Of a stretch of 64,000 nt of DNA, positions 51,364 through 59,550 are shown piece by piece. Both the position numbers and the translations under genes were made by a program. Position 1 is the first letter of the stretch; each line of letters begins with the position of its first letter. The DNA is from an uncultured Prevotella sp. (GTDB lineage: Bacteria > Bacteroidota > Bacteroidia > Bacteroidales > Bacteroidaceae): positions 1 through 64,000 of the forward strand of contig UQCW01000006.1 in assembly GCA_900539625.1 (NCBI GenBank). The letters are read 5' to 3'. The notes beneath the pieces are model-generated. The model had not been told where the DNA came from. It ran no database searches and saw only the letters and a program-made list of their open reading frames with translations.

Positions 51364-53589
51364 TCAGAGAAAGAGTAGAGCCAAGCGGTAGGCCACGAAA
51401 GCCATGACGTAGGCAACGGCAGTGGTGTAGGCCGCTGTGAAGATGGCGTATTTCCATCGTCCGCTTTCAGAGCGTATCGCGGCAATGGTTGCCATGCAGG
51501 GGAAATAGAGCAGAGCAAACACCAGATAGCTCAAGGCGGCAGCTGGCGTGGTGCCCGATTCGCGGATGGCTGCTGAGAGATTGGAGTCGGACGTGTTGCC
51601 GTCGGCATCTTCAGGAGCGTTGTAGAGCACGCCGAGCGTGCTGACCATCAGTTCTTTGGCTCCGACGCCAGAGAGAATGCCGACCCCCATGCGCCAGTCA
51701 TAGCCCAGCGGTTTGACGATGGGGGAGATGGCGTGGCCAAACTGGCCGAGATATGATTGCTCCTGCTGTTGCGCCTTTGAGAGCTGGCTGTCTCCCATCG
51801 GGAAGTAGCCCAAGGCCCAGACAACGATGCTCGCTACGAGAATGATGCCTCCCATCTTGCGCAGATATTGGCGGCCCTTTTCCCATGTGTGGGTCAACAC
51901 GCCACGCATGACTGGGCGGCGGTAGGGCGGCATTTCCATGACGAAATGGCTCTCCTCTGTGCGGTGGAAGAAATGGGTGAGCGTGCCTGCGGCGGCGAAG
52001 GCCACCAGAATGCCCAAAGCGTAGAGACAAAGCATCACGAGAGCGGCATGCTCAGGGAAGAAGGCTCCGGAGAGCACCGTGTAGACCGGAAGGCGGGCGG
52101 AGCACGACATGAACGGCAGTGTCATCATGGTGATGAGGCGGCTTTTGCGGCTGTCGATGGTGCGCGTGGCCATCACGGCGGGCACGTTGCAGCCGAAGCC
52201 CATCAGCATCGGAATGAAGGATTTGCCGTGGAGCCCAACGCGGCGGAGCAATGGGTCGGCCAAGACGGCTGTACGGGCCAGATAGCCCGAGTCTTCGAGG
52301 ATGGAAATGAAGAAATAGAGAATCAGGATGTTGGGGAGGAACACGATGACCGAACCGACACCGCCCAGAACGCCATCAATGAGCAGACTATGGATGATGC
52401 CGTGGGGAGAATTGGCGCTGGCCACGTCGGTGAGCCAGTCAATGCCCGCTTGCATCCAGTCCATGGGGTAGGCGCCGAGCTGGAAGGTGGCGTAGAAGAT
52501 GAGCCCCATGATCACAAAAAACAGCAGATAGGCCAGCGGTGTGCGCACAAACCATTTGTCGGCCAACGTGGTGATGGCGGAGGCGCGGCCCTCGCGCAGT
52601 TCGTAGATGTCGTCAAGCACCTGGTGGATGGCGGCGTGTGGGTCGTCGGCCAGAGCCAGTGCCGAAGGTTGCATGGGCGTTGTCTCCTTTCCTTCCTGCT
52701 CTTCCTGCGTCAGTTTTTCAACAATACCAATGGCTTTTTTCATGACGTCAGGTACGCCACCACCGTTGCGGGCCGTTGTTTTGATGAGCGGCATGCCCAG
52801 TCTTTCTTGCAGGGCGCGGTCGTCGAGGTGGCAACCATTTTTCTCAAATTCATCATAGAGGTTCAGCGCCCCCACCATGGGAATGCCCAGGCGTTGCAAC
52901 TGAAGCGTGAGCAGCAGGTTGCGCTCCAGATTATTGACGTCGAGCACATTGATGATGACGTCGATTTCCCCCTTCGCCAGTTCGTTGGCCACGTAGGCCT
53001 CCTCAGGGCTGAAGGCTTTGAGCGAATAGGTGCCGGGAAGGTCGATGACGCGCACGAGATGGCTGCCAACGGTGGTCCATCCCTCAACGCTCGAAACCGT
53101 CACGCCGGCATAGTTGCCCGTTCGCTCGTGGCCGCCGCATGAGGCGTTGAAGAAAGCCGTTTTTCCGCAGTTGGGGTTGCCAATCATGGCCAGTGTGATA
53201 TATTTCTCGCCGATGTGTGAGGACGTTGAGGGGCGCGGACCGCAGCATGGACATCCCGTGCATCCTGCGTGACATTGCTCAGCTCTGACGTGTCCTTGTT
53301 CGTTGGCGTGGCAGGTGGGCGTTTCGGTCGTTTTCAGTCGTTTGCCTTCTTCCAACGCCGCCGCTTCGGTGGCGGCCGTCGGCACGAGCACCGCCTCATT
53401 GCGGCGCAGGGCAATTTTCTGTCCGAGCATGGCGTAAACGATGGGCGTTCCGAGAGGCGAGGCATAAATGCGGGTCACTTTCTGTCCGCAAACGAAGCCC
53501 ATTTCCTCCATGTGTTGTTTGAACGCGCCACTGCCGCCTACGCCGCAAACGTAGGCCGTTTCGCCATTCTTGAGTTGTGATAAATTCAT
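51364..53589 (-). CDS. feoB: Ferrous iron transporter, FeoA-FeoB fusion
   Basis: Inner-membrane Fe(II) importer. The 741-residue protein starts with an SH3-like FeoA domain (residues 1-75, QKVTRIYASPLGTP). A linker rich in Cys and His follows (C93, C106, C110, C113, C115, C116). Then comes the FeoB G domain: G1 GNPNCGKT at 137-144, G3 DLPGTYSL, G4-like NLYD. The membrane part has two Gate domains (VFLPNILILYFFISILEDSGYLAR and GFGCNVPAVMATR). In E. coli FeoA is a separate protein; the fusion is common in Bacteroidota. The Ser of the usual NSGKT is Cys here. The extra N-terminal frame to 53664 is upstream of the conserved start and overlaps a repeat. Confidence 0.94.
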   Translation of the reverse strand: MNLSQLKNGETAYVCGVGGSGAFKQHMEEMGFVCGQKVTRIYASPLGTPIVYAMLGQKIALRRNEAVLVPTAATEAAALEEGKRLKTTETPTCHANEQGHVRAEQCHAGCTGCPCCGPRPSTSSHIGEKYITLAMIGNPNCGKTAFFNASCGGHERTGNYAGVTVSSVEGWTTVGSHLVRVIDLPGTYSLKAFSPEEAYVANELAKGEIDVIINVLDVNNLERNLLLTLQLQRLGIPMVGALNLYDEFEKNGCHLDDRALQERLGMPLIKTTARNGGGVPDVMKKAIGIVEKLTQEEQEGKETTPMQPSALALADDPHAAIHQVLDDIYELREGRASAITTLADKWFVRTPLAYLLFFVIMGLIFYATFQLGAYPMDWMQAGIDWLTDVASANSPHGIIHSLLIDGVLGGVGSVIVFLPNILILYFFISILEDSGYLARTAVLADPLLRRVGLHGKSFIPMLMGFGCNVPAVMATRTIDSRKSRLITMMTLPFMSCSARLPVYTVLSGAFFPEHAALVMLCLYALGILVAFAAAGTLTHFFHRTEESHFVMEMPPYRRPVMRGVLTHTWEKGRQYLRKMGGIILVASIVVWALGYFPMGDSQLSKAQQQEQSYLGQFGHAISPIVKPLGYDWRMGVGILSGVGAKELMVSTLGVLYNAPEDADGNTSDSNLSAAIRESGTTPAAALSYLVFALLYFPCMATIAAIRSESGRWKYAIFTAAYTTAVAYVMAFVAYRLALLFL

Positions 53590-53742
53590 TGTCTTGTGTT
53601 TGGTTCTATTGGTCGTATGTGGCATACTGATGGGGGAGGAAATTTCTCTCCGATTGTTTGCCATTACTTAGTGGTGTGTTGAGTGCGCCATGAGATGGCA
53701 CATGGTCATCTCGCTGTTTACTCAGAACACGGTTTAAGCCTA

Positions 53743-53773
53743 CGAAGTTATAGAATTTCAATTTGTCTGCAAA
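53743..53773 (-). promoter_or_regulatory. feoAB promoter
   Basis: Minus strand TTTG (53770-53773), 19 bp, TAACTTCG (53743-53750), one base off the -7 consensus. The leader of about 150 nt contains no Fur-box-like palindrome that I can recognise. Around 53779-53834 the plus strand has three ATATGTGGTG-like repeats. Confidence 0.55.
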
Positions 53774-53866
53774 TACCTACATGTGGTGATATATGTGGTG
53801 TTTGGATTGTCGGTGCTCACAATATGTGGTGAGCGCTGGGCCTTGAAGGGCTGGGAGAACTTGTGA

Positions 53867-53889
53867 ATGCCCCCAAAATAAGGGGGCAT
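53867..53889 (-). terminator. Hairpin behind folD
   Basis: ATGCCCCC pairs with GGGGGCAT across 7 bp, 28 bp beyond the folD stop. No T-run follows, so it is a weak or incomplete terminator. Confidence 0.45.
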
Positions 53890-53917
53890 CCCCTTTCTAA
53901 AAGTCCGTCAGACAGGC

Positions 53918-54796
53918 CTACTTATAGATTGCGTGCGTTGCAGCGTCAAGCGTGTTGAGCATGAGCATGCAGATGGTCATCGGACCAACGCCGCCTGGGA
54001 CTGGCGTAATGAAACTGCACTTCGGGGCCACATCGTCGAAGTCAACGTCGCCCGACAGGCGGAAACCGCGCGGACGGGTGGCATCTGGCACACGGGTGGT
54101 GCCCACGTCAATGACCACGGCACCAGGCTTCACCATGTCGGCCTTTAAGAAGCCGGGACGTCCGATGGCGGCAATGATGATGTCGGCCTGTAGGCATTCG
54201 TTCTTGATGTCCTTCGTGTGGCTGTGGCACACGGTGACAGTGGCATCGGCATAATTCTTTTGGAACATGAGCGAAGCCACCGGTTTGCCGACGATGTTGG
54301 AGCGGCCGATGACAACACATTTCTTGCCGCTTGTTTCAATGTGATAGTGCTCCAAGAGCGTGAGGATGCCCTTCGGCGTGGCAGAGACGAAGCAGGGAAG
54401 TCCGATGGCCATGCGTCCCACGTTGATGGGATGGAAGCCATCGACATCCTTCCGATAGTCGATGGCCTCAGTGACGCGCCGTTCGTTGATGTGCTTAGGG
54501 AGCGGCAGTTGCACGATAAATCCGTCAATGTCCTCGTCCTTGTTCAGTTTGTCAACGCAGGCCAGCAATTCCTCCTCCGTCACGTCATCTTCATAGCGGA
54601 TGAGTGTCGACTTGAAACCACACGATTCGCAGGCCAGCACTTTGTTTTTTACATAGGTTTCGCTTCCTCCGTCGTGTCCGACGAGGATGGCAGCCAAGTG
54701 GGGCTGTTTGAGTCCGGCCTTGACAAGCGTTTCCACCTTTTCAGCAATCTGCTTTTTGATTTCGGCCGCAGTGGCCTTTCCGTCTATGATTGTCAT
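53918..54796 (-). CDS. folD: Methylenetetrahydrofolate dehydrogenase / methenyltetrahydrofolate cyclohydrolase
   Basis: Bifunctional folate enzyme that interconverts 5,10-methylene- and 10-formyl-tetrahydrofolate. The 292-residue protein has the catalytic Tyr-Lys pair in SETYVKNK near residue 52, DGFIVQLPLPKHIN, the cofactor loop VVIGRSNIVGKPVA near 165, and TPVPGGVGPMT near the end. Length and start are normal. It lies behind ffh on the same strand, with the ffh terminator between them. Confidence 0.96.
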   Translation of the reverse strand: MTIIDGKATAAEIKKQIAEKVETLVKAGLKQPHLAAILVGHDGGSETYVKNKVLACESCGFKSTLIRYEDDVTEEELLACVDKLNKDEDIDGFIVQLPLPKHINERRVTEAIDYRKDVDGFHPINVGRMAIGLPCFVSATPKGILTLLEHYHIETSGKKCVVIGRSNIVGKPVASLMFQKNYADATVTVCHSHTKDIKNECLQADIIIAAIGRPGFLKADMVKPGAVVIDVGTTRVPDATRPRGFRLSGDVDFDDVAPKCSFITPVPGGVGPMTICMLMLNTLDAATHAIYK

Positions 54797-54881
54797 GATA
54801 GTTGGTATTTATATAATGGTATAAAATAGGTAGGTGGTAAAAATATTCTATTGGTCAATGACCAGGCATCCCAAAAGCAAA

Positions 54882-54921
54882 GAACCAGAAGTCAGGATTT
54901 TCATGTCCTAAATTCTGGTTC
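54882..54921 (-). terminator. Intrinsic terminator of ffh
   Basis: GAACCAGAA pairs with TTCTGGTTC and the inner AGGA pairs with TCCT; on the minus strand a T-rich stretch (TTTGCTTTTGG) follows. Confidence 0.65.
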
Positions 54922-54937
54922 CTAACAAGTTTTATCC

Positions 54938-56305
54938 TTATTTCATTTTCGGCATGCCAGGCATTCCGGGCATACCTCCAGGCATTTTCGGCATGTGGCT
55001 CATGAGGCGTCCCATTTTAGAGCCTGTCACCATCTTCATCATTTTGCGCGTCTGGTCAAACTGCTTGACGAGGCGGTTCACTTCCTGGATGGTCGTGCCC
55101 GAACCCTTCGCGATTCTCATCTTGCGGCTGGTATTGAGGCATTCAGGATGCTGGCGTTCGTGGGGCGTCATGGAGAGGATGATGGCTTCGATACCCTTGA
55201 AGGCATTGTCGTCGATTTCGACATCCTTCAAAGCTTTTCCAACGCCTGGAATCATAGATGCCAAGTCCTTTAAGTTGCCCATCTTCTTGATTTGCTGAAT
55301 CTGCGCCAAGAAGTCGTTGAAGTCAAACTGGTTCTTCTGGATTTTGCGTTGCAGTTCTTTGGCTTTCTTCTCGTCAAACTGTTCCTGTGCACGTTCAACG
55401 AGGCTGACGATGTCGCCCATGCCGAGGATACGGTCGGCCATTCGTTCGGGGTGGAACACGTCGAGCGCTTCCATCTTTTCGCCCGTACCGACAAACATGA
55501 TGGGCTTGTCAACCACTGTGCGGATTGAAAGAGCGGCACCGCCACGGGTGTCGCCGTCGAGCTTCGTCAGCACAACGCCTTCGTAGTCCAGGCGTTCGTT
55601 AAATTCCTTTGCCGTGTTGACAGCATCTTGACCCGTCATGGCATCAACCACGAAGAGCGTGGTGTCGGGCTTGGCAGCTTCCTTGATGGCGGCGATTTCC
55701 TGCATGAGGGCTTCGTCGATGGCGAGGCGGCCGGCGGTGTCGATGATGACTGTGTCATATCCCTTCGTTCTGGCTTCCTGAATACCTTCGCGCGCAATGG
55801 CGATGGGGTCTTTCGATTCCAGATTCATATAGATAGGCACGTTGATCTGCTCAGCCAAAACGCGCAACTGCTCAACGGCGGCCGGACGGTAGACGTCGCA
55901 AGCCACCAACAGCGGATGGCGGTTTTTCTTCGATTTGAGCAAAAGGGCGAGCTTGCCTGAGAGCGTTGTCTTACCCGCACCATTCAAACCAGCCATCAGA
56001 ATGACCGAAGGGTGGCTCTTGAATTGGATTTCAGAAGCCTCTCCGCCCATCAGCGCTGCCAGTTCGTCGTGGACGATTTTAACCATGAGTTGGCCCGGCT
56101 TCACGCTCGTGAGCACATTTTGTCCGAGTGCCTTCTGCTTGACAGTGTCCGTGAAACTCTTGGCCACTTTATAGTTGACGTCGGCATCGAGCAGGGCGCG
56201 GCGCACGTCCTTAAGGGTTTCGGCCACATTGATTTCCGTGATGCGGCCTTCGCCCTTTAATATTTTGAAAGACCGTTCCAGTCTCTCATTGAGATTTTCA
56301 AACAT
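54938..56305 (-). CDS. ffh: Signal recognition particle protein (SRP54)
   Basis: GTPase that with 4.5S RNA delivers nascent membrane proteins to FtsY and SecYEG. The 455-residue protein has an N-terminal helical bundle, then the NG domain with the P-loop GLNGAGKTTLSGKLA near residue 110, DTAGRLAIDEALM, and TKLDGDTRGGAALS. The methionine-rich M domain (from about 300) contains the RNA-binding SRKMRIAKGSG segment and ends GGMPGMPGMPKMK. The 4.5S RNA gene itself was not found in the window. The promoter -7 element upstream coincides with the proposed end of the mobile element. Confidence 0.96.
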   Translation of the reverse strand: MFENLNERLERSFKILKGEGRITEINVAETLKDVRRALLDADVNYKVAKSFTDTVKQKALGQNVLTSVKPGQLMVKIVHDELAALMGGEASEIQFKSHPSVILMAGLNGAGKTTLSGKLALLLKSKKNRHPLLVACDVYRPAAVEQLRVLAEQINVPIYMNLESKDPIAIAREGIQEARTKGYDTVIIDTAGRLAIDEALMQEIAAIKEAAKPDTTLFVVDAMTGQDAVNTAKEFNERLDYEGVVLTKLDGDTRGGAALSIRTVVDKPIMFVGTGEKMEALDVFHPERMADRILGMGDIVSLVERAQEQFDEKKAKELQRKIQKNQFDFNDFLAQIQQIKKMGNLKDLASMIPGVGKALKDVEIDDNAFKGIEAIILSMTPHERQHPECLNTSRKMRIAKGSGTTIQEVNRLVKQFDQTRKMMKMVTGSKMGRLMSHMPKMPGGMPGMPGMPKMK

Positions 56306-56330
56306 AGTATGTGTATCGTTTTTTAATTCA

Positions 56331-56340
56331 GCAAAGTTAC
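56331..56340 (-). promoter_or_regulatory. ffh promoter -7 element and probable attL core of the integrated element
   Basis: GTAACTTTGC on the minus strand (plus strand 56331-56340). TAACTTTG is a perfect -7 match 27 bp before ffh. The same 10 bp match GTANNTTTGC, the sequence I recall as the conserved core of the CTnDOT attachment sites. No TTTG lies 19 bp upstream, as expected if the host's -33 region was displaced by the insertion. Confidence 0.55.
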
Positions 56341-56659
56341 TACAAAAAAGTGAAATGCGGAAAGATATAGTGATAGAATTGAGTTACAAGGGTTTTGGTT
56401 GAAGTGGCGATAATCCGTGAAGCCATTACAATCCCTGCCGAAGCCAAATCCTGACGCCGCTACGTTACTTGTTCGTAACCATGCCCGAAAATGCGACAAA
56501 CGGGTACGAATAGCGAAACAAGGCTCTAAGGAATAGTGAGTTATCCATAACTCATGCGAAAAATCAGGTTACGGAAAAAGATTGCGCCGTTCCTCCCCGT
56601 TTTGCGTACCAACACCGGACTCTTCACCAACTAATTTTGAAACCCAAAAATTAAGGACA

Positions 56660-57895
56660 ATGAAGAGTACATTTTCAGTAATCTACTACCTCAAGCGTCA
56701 GGTAGTGAAAAAGGACGGGACAGTTCCCGTCATGGGACGCATCACGGTGGACGGCAGCCAGACACAGTTCAGCTGCAAACTGACTGTCGATCCGAAACTG
56801 TGGGACACCAAAGGTGGACGTGTCACGGGCAGAAGCACGGCGGCACTCGAAACGAACCGTATGCTTGACAAGATGCGGGTACGCATCAACAGGCATTATC
56901 AGGAAATCATGGAGCGTGACAACTTCGTCACGGCGGAGAAGGTGAAGAACGCCTTTCTCGGACTGGAACACCGCTACCACACGCTGATGCAGGTGTTCCG
57001 CCAGCACAACGAGGACTACGAGAAGCAGGTGGAGGCAGGCATGAAAGCCAAAGGCACGCTGCTGAAGTACCGCACCGTTTACAAGCACATGCAAGAGTTC
57101 CTCGACATCCGCTACCATGTGAAGGACATCGCCCTAAAAGAGCTTACCCCGGCTTTCATCTCCGACTTCGAGATGTTCCTGCGCACGGACAAGCACTGCT
57201 GCACCAATACCGTGTGGCTGTACGTCTGCCCGTTACGGACGATGGTATTCATCGCCATCAACAACGAGTGGCTGACGCGCGACCCGTTCCGCGAGTATGA
57301 AATCAAGAAGGAGGAAACAACACGCAGTTTCCTGACCAAAGATGAGATCCGCCTGCTGATGGAGGGGAAACTGAAAAACGCCAAACAGGAATTGTACCGC
57401 GACCTCTACCTGTTCTGCGCCTTCACGGGGCTGTCGTTCGCGGATATGCGCAACCTTACGGAAGAGAATATCCGCACCTACTTCGACGAACACGAGTGGA
57501 TAAACATCAACCGCCAGAAAACGGGCGTGGTGTCCAACATCCGCCTGCTCGACATCGCCAACCGCATAATCGGCAAATACCGGGGACTGTGCGGGGACGG
57601 CAGGATATTTCCCGTTCCGCATTATAACACGTGCCTTGCCGGTATCCGTGCCGTCGCCAAGCGTTGCGGCATCACCAAGCATATCACGTGGCATCAGAGC
57701 CGCCACACGGCAGCCACGACGATATTCCTCTCCAACGGTGTTCCCATCGAAACGGTCAGCTCCATGCTCGGACACAAGAGCATAAAGACGACGCAGATTT
57801 ACGCAAAGATAACCAAAGAGAAGCTCAATCAGGACATGGAGAACCTTGCCGCAAGATTGAACGGCGTCGAGGAATTTGCAGGTTGCACCATCTAA
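56660..57895 (+). CDS. int: Tyrosine recombinase, IntDOT type
   Basis: Integrase that inserts and excises the element. The 411-residue protein has an N-terminal arm-binding domain (MKSTFSVIYYLKRQVVKKDG), a core-binding domain (about 100-200) and a catalytic domain. The residues fall at S259 (FTGLSFAD), R285 and K287, H345 and R348 (HQSRHT), H372 (LGHKS) and Y381 (QIYAKI). These are, as I recall, the positions in IntDOT, including the serine that replaces the first catalytic arginine. The frame is open from 56582, but the family N-terminus sets the start at 56660. The proposed att core lies 320 bp upstream, a usual distance for such an element. Confidence 0.95.
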   Translation: MKSTFSVIYYLKRQVVKKDGTVPVMGRITVDGSQTQFSCKLTVDPKLWDTKGGRVTGRSTAALETNRMLDKMRVRINRHYQEIMERDNFVTAEKVKNAFLGLEHRYHTLMQVFRQHNEDYEKQVEAGMKAKGTLLKYRTVYKHMQEFLDIRYHVKDIALKELTPAFISDFEMFLRTDKHCCTNTVWLYVCPLRTMVFIAINNEWLTRDPFREYEIKKEETTRSFLTKDEIRLLMEGKLKNAKQELYRDLYLFCAFTGLSFADMRNLTEENIRTYFDEHEWININRQKTGVVSNIRLLDIANRIIGKYRGLCGDGRIFPVPHYNTCLAGIRAVAKRCGITKHITWHQSRHTAATTIFLSNGVPIETVSSMLGHKSIKTTQIYAKITKEKLNQDMENLAARLNGVEEFAGCTI

Positions 57896-57906
57896 AAAGA
57901 AAAGCC

Positions 57907-58269
57907 ATGAAACGTGACACAATCATCATCGAGGACAAGGCAGTCAGCGTAACCGGTAACGACGTGTGGATGACCGCCACCGAAATAGCCGGATTGTTCC
58001 ATACGACCGTCCCGGCAGTGAACGCCGCCATCAGAGCCGTCCGCAAGTCGGACGTGCTGAACGACTACGAGGTGTGCCGCTACATGCAGCTTGAAAACGG
58101 GCTGCACGCGGACGTGTACGCCCTTGAAATCATCATCCCGGTCGCTTTCAGGGTGAATACCTACAACACCCACCTGTTCCGCACATGGCTGGTGGGAAAG
58201 GCACTCTCACAAGAGAAACGGCAGACATACGTGATGTTCATACAGAACGGAAAAGCCGGGTATTGCTGA
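57907..58269 (+). CDS. RhuM-like DNA-binding-type protein
   Basis: A 120-residue protein, 11 bp behind int and probably co-transcribed. The segment VWMTATEIAGLFHTT (near residue 20) looks like a helix-turn-helix. With YALEIIIPVAFRVNTYNTHLFRTWL further on it resembles the N-terminal half of RhuM-family proteins, which have a similar SVGYRV..FR.W block. Full RhuM proteins are longer (about 300 residues), so this is a compact or truncated member. RhuM function is unknown; a regulatory role in the element is plausible. A strong bidirectional terminator follows. Confidence 0.7.
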   Translation: MKRDTIIIEDKAVSVTGNDVWMTATEIAGLFHTTVPAVNAAIRAVRKSDVLNDYEVCRYMQLENGLHADVYALEIIIPVAFRVNTYNTHLFRTWLVGKALSQEKRQTYVMFIQNGKAGYC

Positions 58270-58290
58270 TTGCACATACCCCATAAGACA

Positions 58291-58330
58291 AGTAAACGGG
58301 TAGCACCACAAAAGGTGTCACCCGTTTACT
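58291..58330. terminator. Bidirectional terminator between the RhuM-like and HTH genes
   Basis: AGTAAACGGGT-GCACC pairs with GGTG-ACCCGTTTACT around a short loop, followed by TTTTT on the plus strand. It separates converging transcripts from 57907 and 58652. Confidence 0.82.
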
Positions 58331-58346
58331 TTTTCATGAAACCGCC

Positions 58347-58652
58347 TCACTCCAGCGGCTTGCGGTAGTTCGCTTCCAGTACCCCGCGCAGCCCCGTTTC
58401 CGGGTAAAGCACCTTCCCTCCCAAAAGTATGAAGGGCAACACGCGGTTGTTGCGGTATTCCTGCAAGGTGCGCCGGCTCACACGGAGCAGTTCCGACACC
58501 TCGCCGTCCGTCAGGTAACGTTCCCCGTCCAGCGGAGGACGGTAGCTTTCCAGAAATGCGGACAGCCATTTCGAGCCTTTGCGCATATCCTGCACCACAG
58601 AGGCTATCGGCTCGTCTTCCATCGTAAAAACATCGTTGTTCTCGTTCATCAT
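58347..58652 (-). CDS. Small helix-turn-helix (excisionase-like) protein
   Basis: A 101-residue protein. The C-terminal half carries a winged-helix, HTH_17-type fold: YLTDGEVSELLRVSRRTLQE, then NRVLPFILLGGKVLYPE (basic and aromatic, wing-like). The first 40 residues are acidic. Proteins of this type act as excisionase or recombination-directionality factors in Bacteroides elements. The upstream alternative start (58715) would overlap the previous gene, so MMNENN at 58652 is used. It follows a related gene on the same strand (31-bp gap). Confidence 0.78.
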   Translation of the reverse strand: MMNENNDVFTMEDEPIASVVQDMRKGSKWLSAFLESYRPPLDGERYLTDGEVSELLRVSRRTLQEYRNNRVLPFILLGGKVLYPETGLRGVLEANYRKPLE

Positions 58653-58683
58653 AACTTCGGATTCAGTGGGTGAATAAATCAAA

Positions 58684-58983
58684 TCATCTGCCGTGCGGAT
58701 AGAGCGTGCCGACAAGCGGTATCAGCCGCTTCACCTCCTCTGGCTTGTAATAGAACCTGCGGTTTATCTGCGAGTAGCCGATAAGCCGCCTGTCACGCAG
58801 CGTCTGCAACGTGCGCGGGCTTATTCTCAACTGCCCGCAGACCTCCTCGCCCGTGAGCCATCTTTCCATGCGCCCCGTGTCGCTTTTGCGCCTCAGGGCG
58901 GCGACCTTCTCCGAGAGTGCGCCGAATGCCGCCACCATCATCTCGAAAGTCTTTTTCTCGATAGATACTATTTCCATATTCAT
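58684..58983 (-). CDS. Small helix-turn-helix (excisionase-like) protein
   Basis: A 99-residue protein: a helical N-terminus (FEMMVAAFGALSEKVAALRR) and a C-terminal HTH_17 fold (WLTGEEVCGQLRISPRTLQT, then GYSQINRRFYYKPEEVKRLI). It is a paralogue-like partner of the next minus-strand gene. Together they mirror the plus-strand xis2c-xis2d pair, pointing away from it. A TACCTTTG promoter element lies about 20 bp upstream. The start MNMEIVS at 58983 is preferred over the longer frame to 59025, which would include the promoter. Confidence 0.8.
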   Translation of the reverse strand: MNMEIVSIEKKTFEMMVAAFGALSEKVAALRRKSDTGRMERWLTGEEVCGQLRISPRTLQTLRDRRLIGYSQINRRFYYKPEEVKRLIPLVGTLYPHGR

Positions 58984-59001
58984 GTCATTTAGAGTTTGCC
59001 G

Positions 59002-59009
59002 CAAAGGTA
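59002..59009 (-). promoter_or_regulatory. Promoter -7 element of the minus-strand HTH pair
   Basis: TACCTTTG on the minus strand is a perfect TAnnTTTG match 19 bp before the chosen start. The divergent gap 58984-59184 must also carry the xis2c promoter, which I could not identify with confidence. Confidence 0.55.
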
Positions 59010-59184
59010 ACGAAACGGCATACAAGACGTATCGTTTTCCGCTGAAAGGCTGCCTGTTGCGCCGTTTGACCGGGTTACGGAGCCATCTTCCGCAAAAATC
59101 TTACGTGAGTCACGTAGTGAGTTGTTAAAGCCCCTTTTGTTTATTGCCGAATTTTGTCGCAGAAACAAAAAGAAAGGACTGAAC

Positions 59185-59547
59185 ATGAAAGTGATAACAA
59201 TGGAAAGTTCCGCCTACAAGGAGATGATGGCGCAGATTGCGAACATCGCAGGGTACATCCGCGAGGCAAGGGACGAGAAGAAACGGAAGCGGGAAACCGA
59301 AGACAAGCTGCTTGACACGGCACAGGCGGCGAAGATGCTCAACGTGAGCAAGCGCACCATGCAGCGTATGCGCACCGACCACCGTATCGAGTATGTGGTG
59401 GTACGCGGAAGCTGCCGCTACCGCCTTTCCGAGATACTGCGGCTATTGGAGGACAACACAGTAAGGAACGAGGAAGGGACAATAGACACCCTGTTCCACA
59501 ACCACACGCTGCGCACGGGCGGCAAACCAAAAGGAAGGAGGACATAG
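59185..59547 (+). CDS. xis2c: Excision regulator Xis2c-like helix-turn-helix protein
   Basis: A 120-residue basic protein, first of the excision operon. The middle part is an HTH_17 fold (LLDTAQAAKMLNVSKRTMQR, then DHRIEYVVVRGSCRYRLSEI) after a charged helix (AREARDEKKRKRETED region). In CTnDOT the products of orf2c and orf2d are needed for excision and also activate transfer genes. The gene order, size and three-base spacing to the next gene match. The longer frame to 59122 lacks family support. Confidence 0.85.
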   Translation: MKVITMESSAYKEMMAQIANIAGYIREARDEKKRKRETEDKLLDTAQAAKMLNVSKRTMQRMRTDHRIEYVVVRGSCRYRLSEILRLLEDNTVRNEEGTIDTLFHNHTLRTGGKPKGRRT

Positions 59548-59550
59548 GTC

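Noticed and set aside
59002..59011. Second IntDOT core site inside the element
   Set aside because: The sequence reads TTACCTTTGC, so the leading G of GTANNTTTGC is missing; treated only as a promoter.
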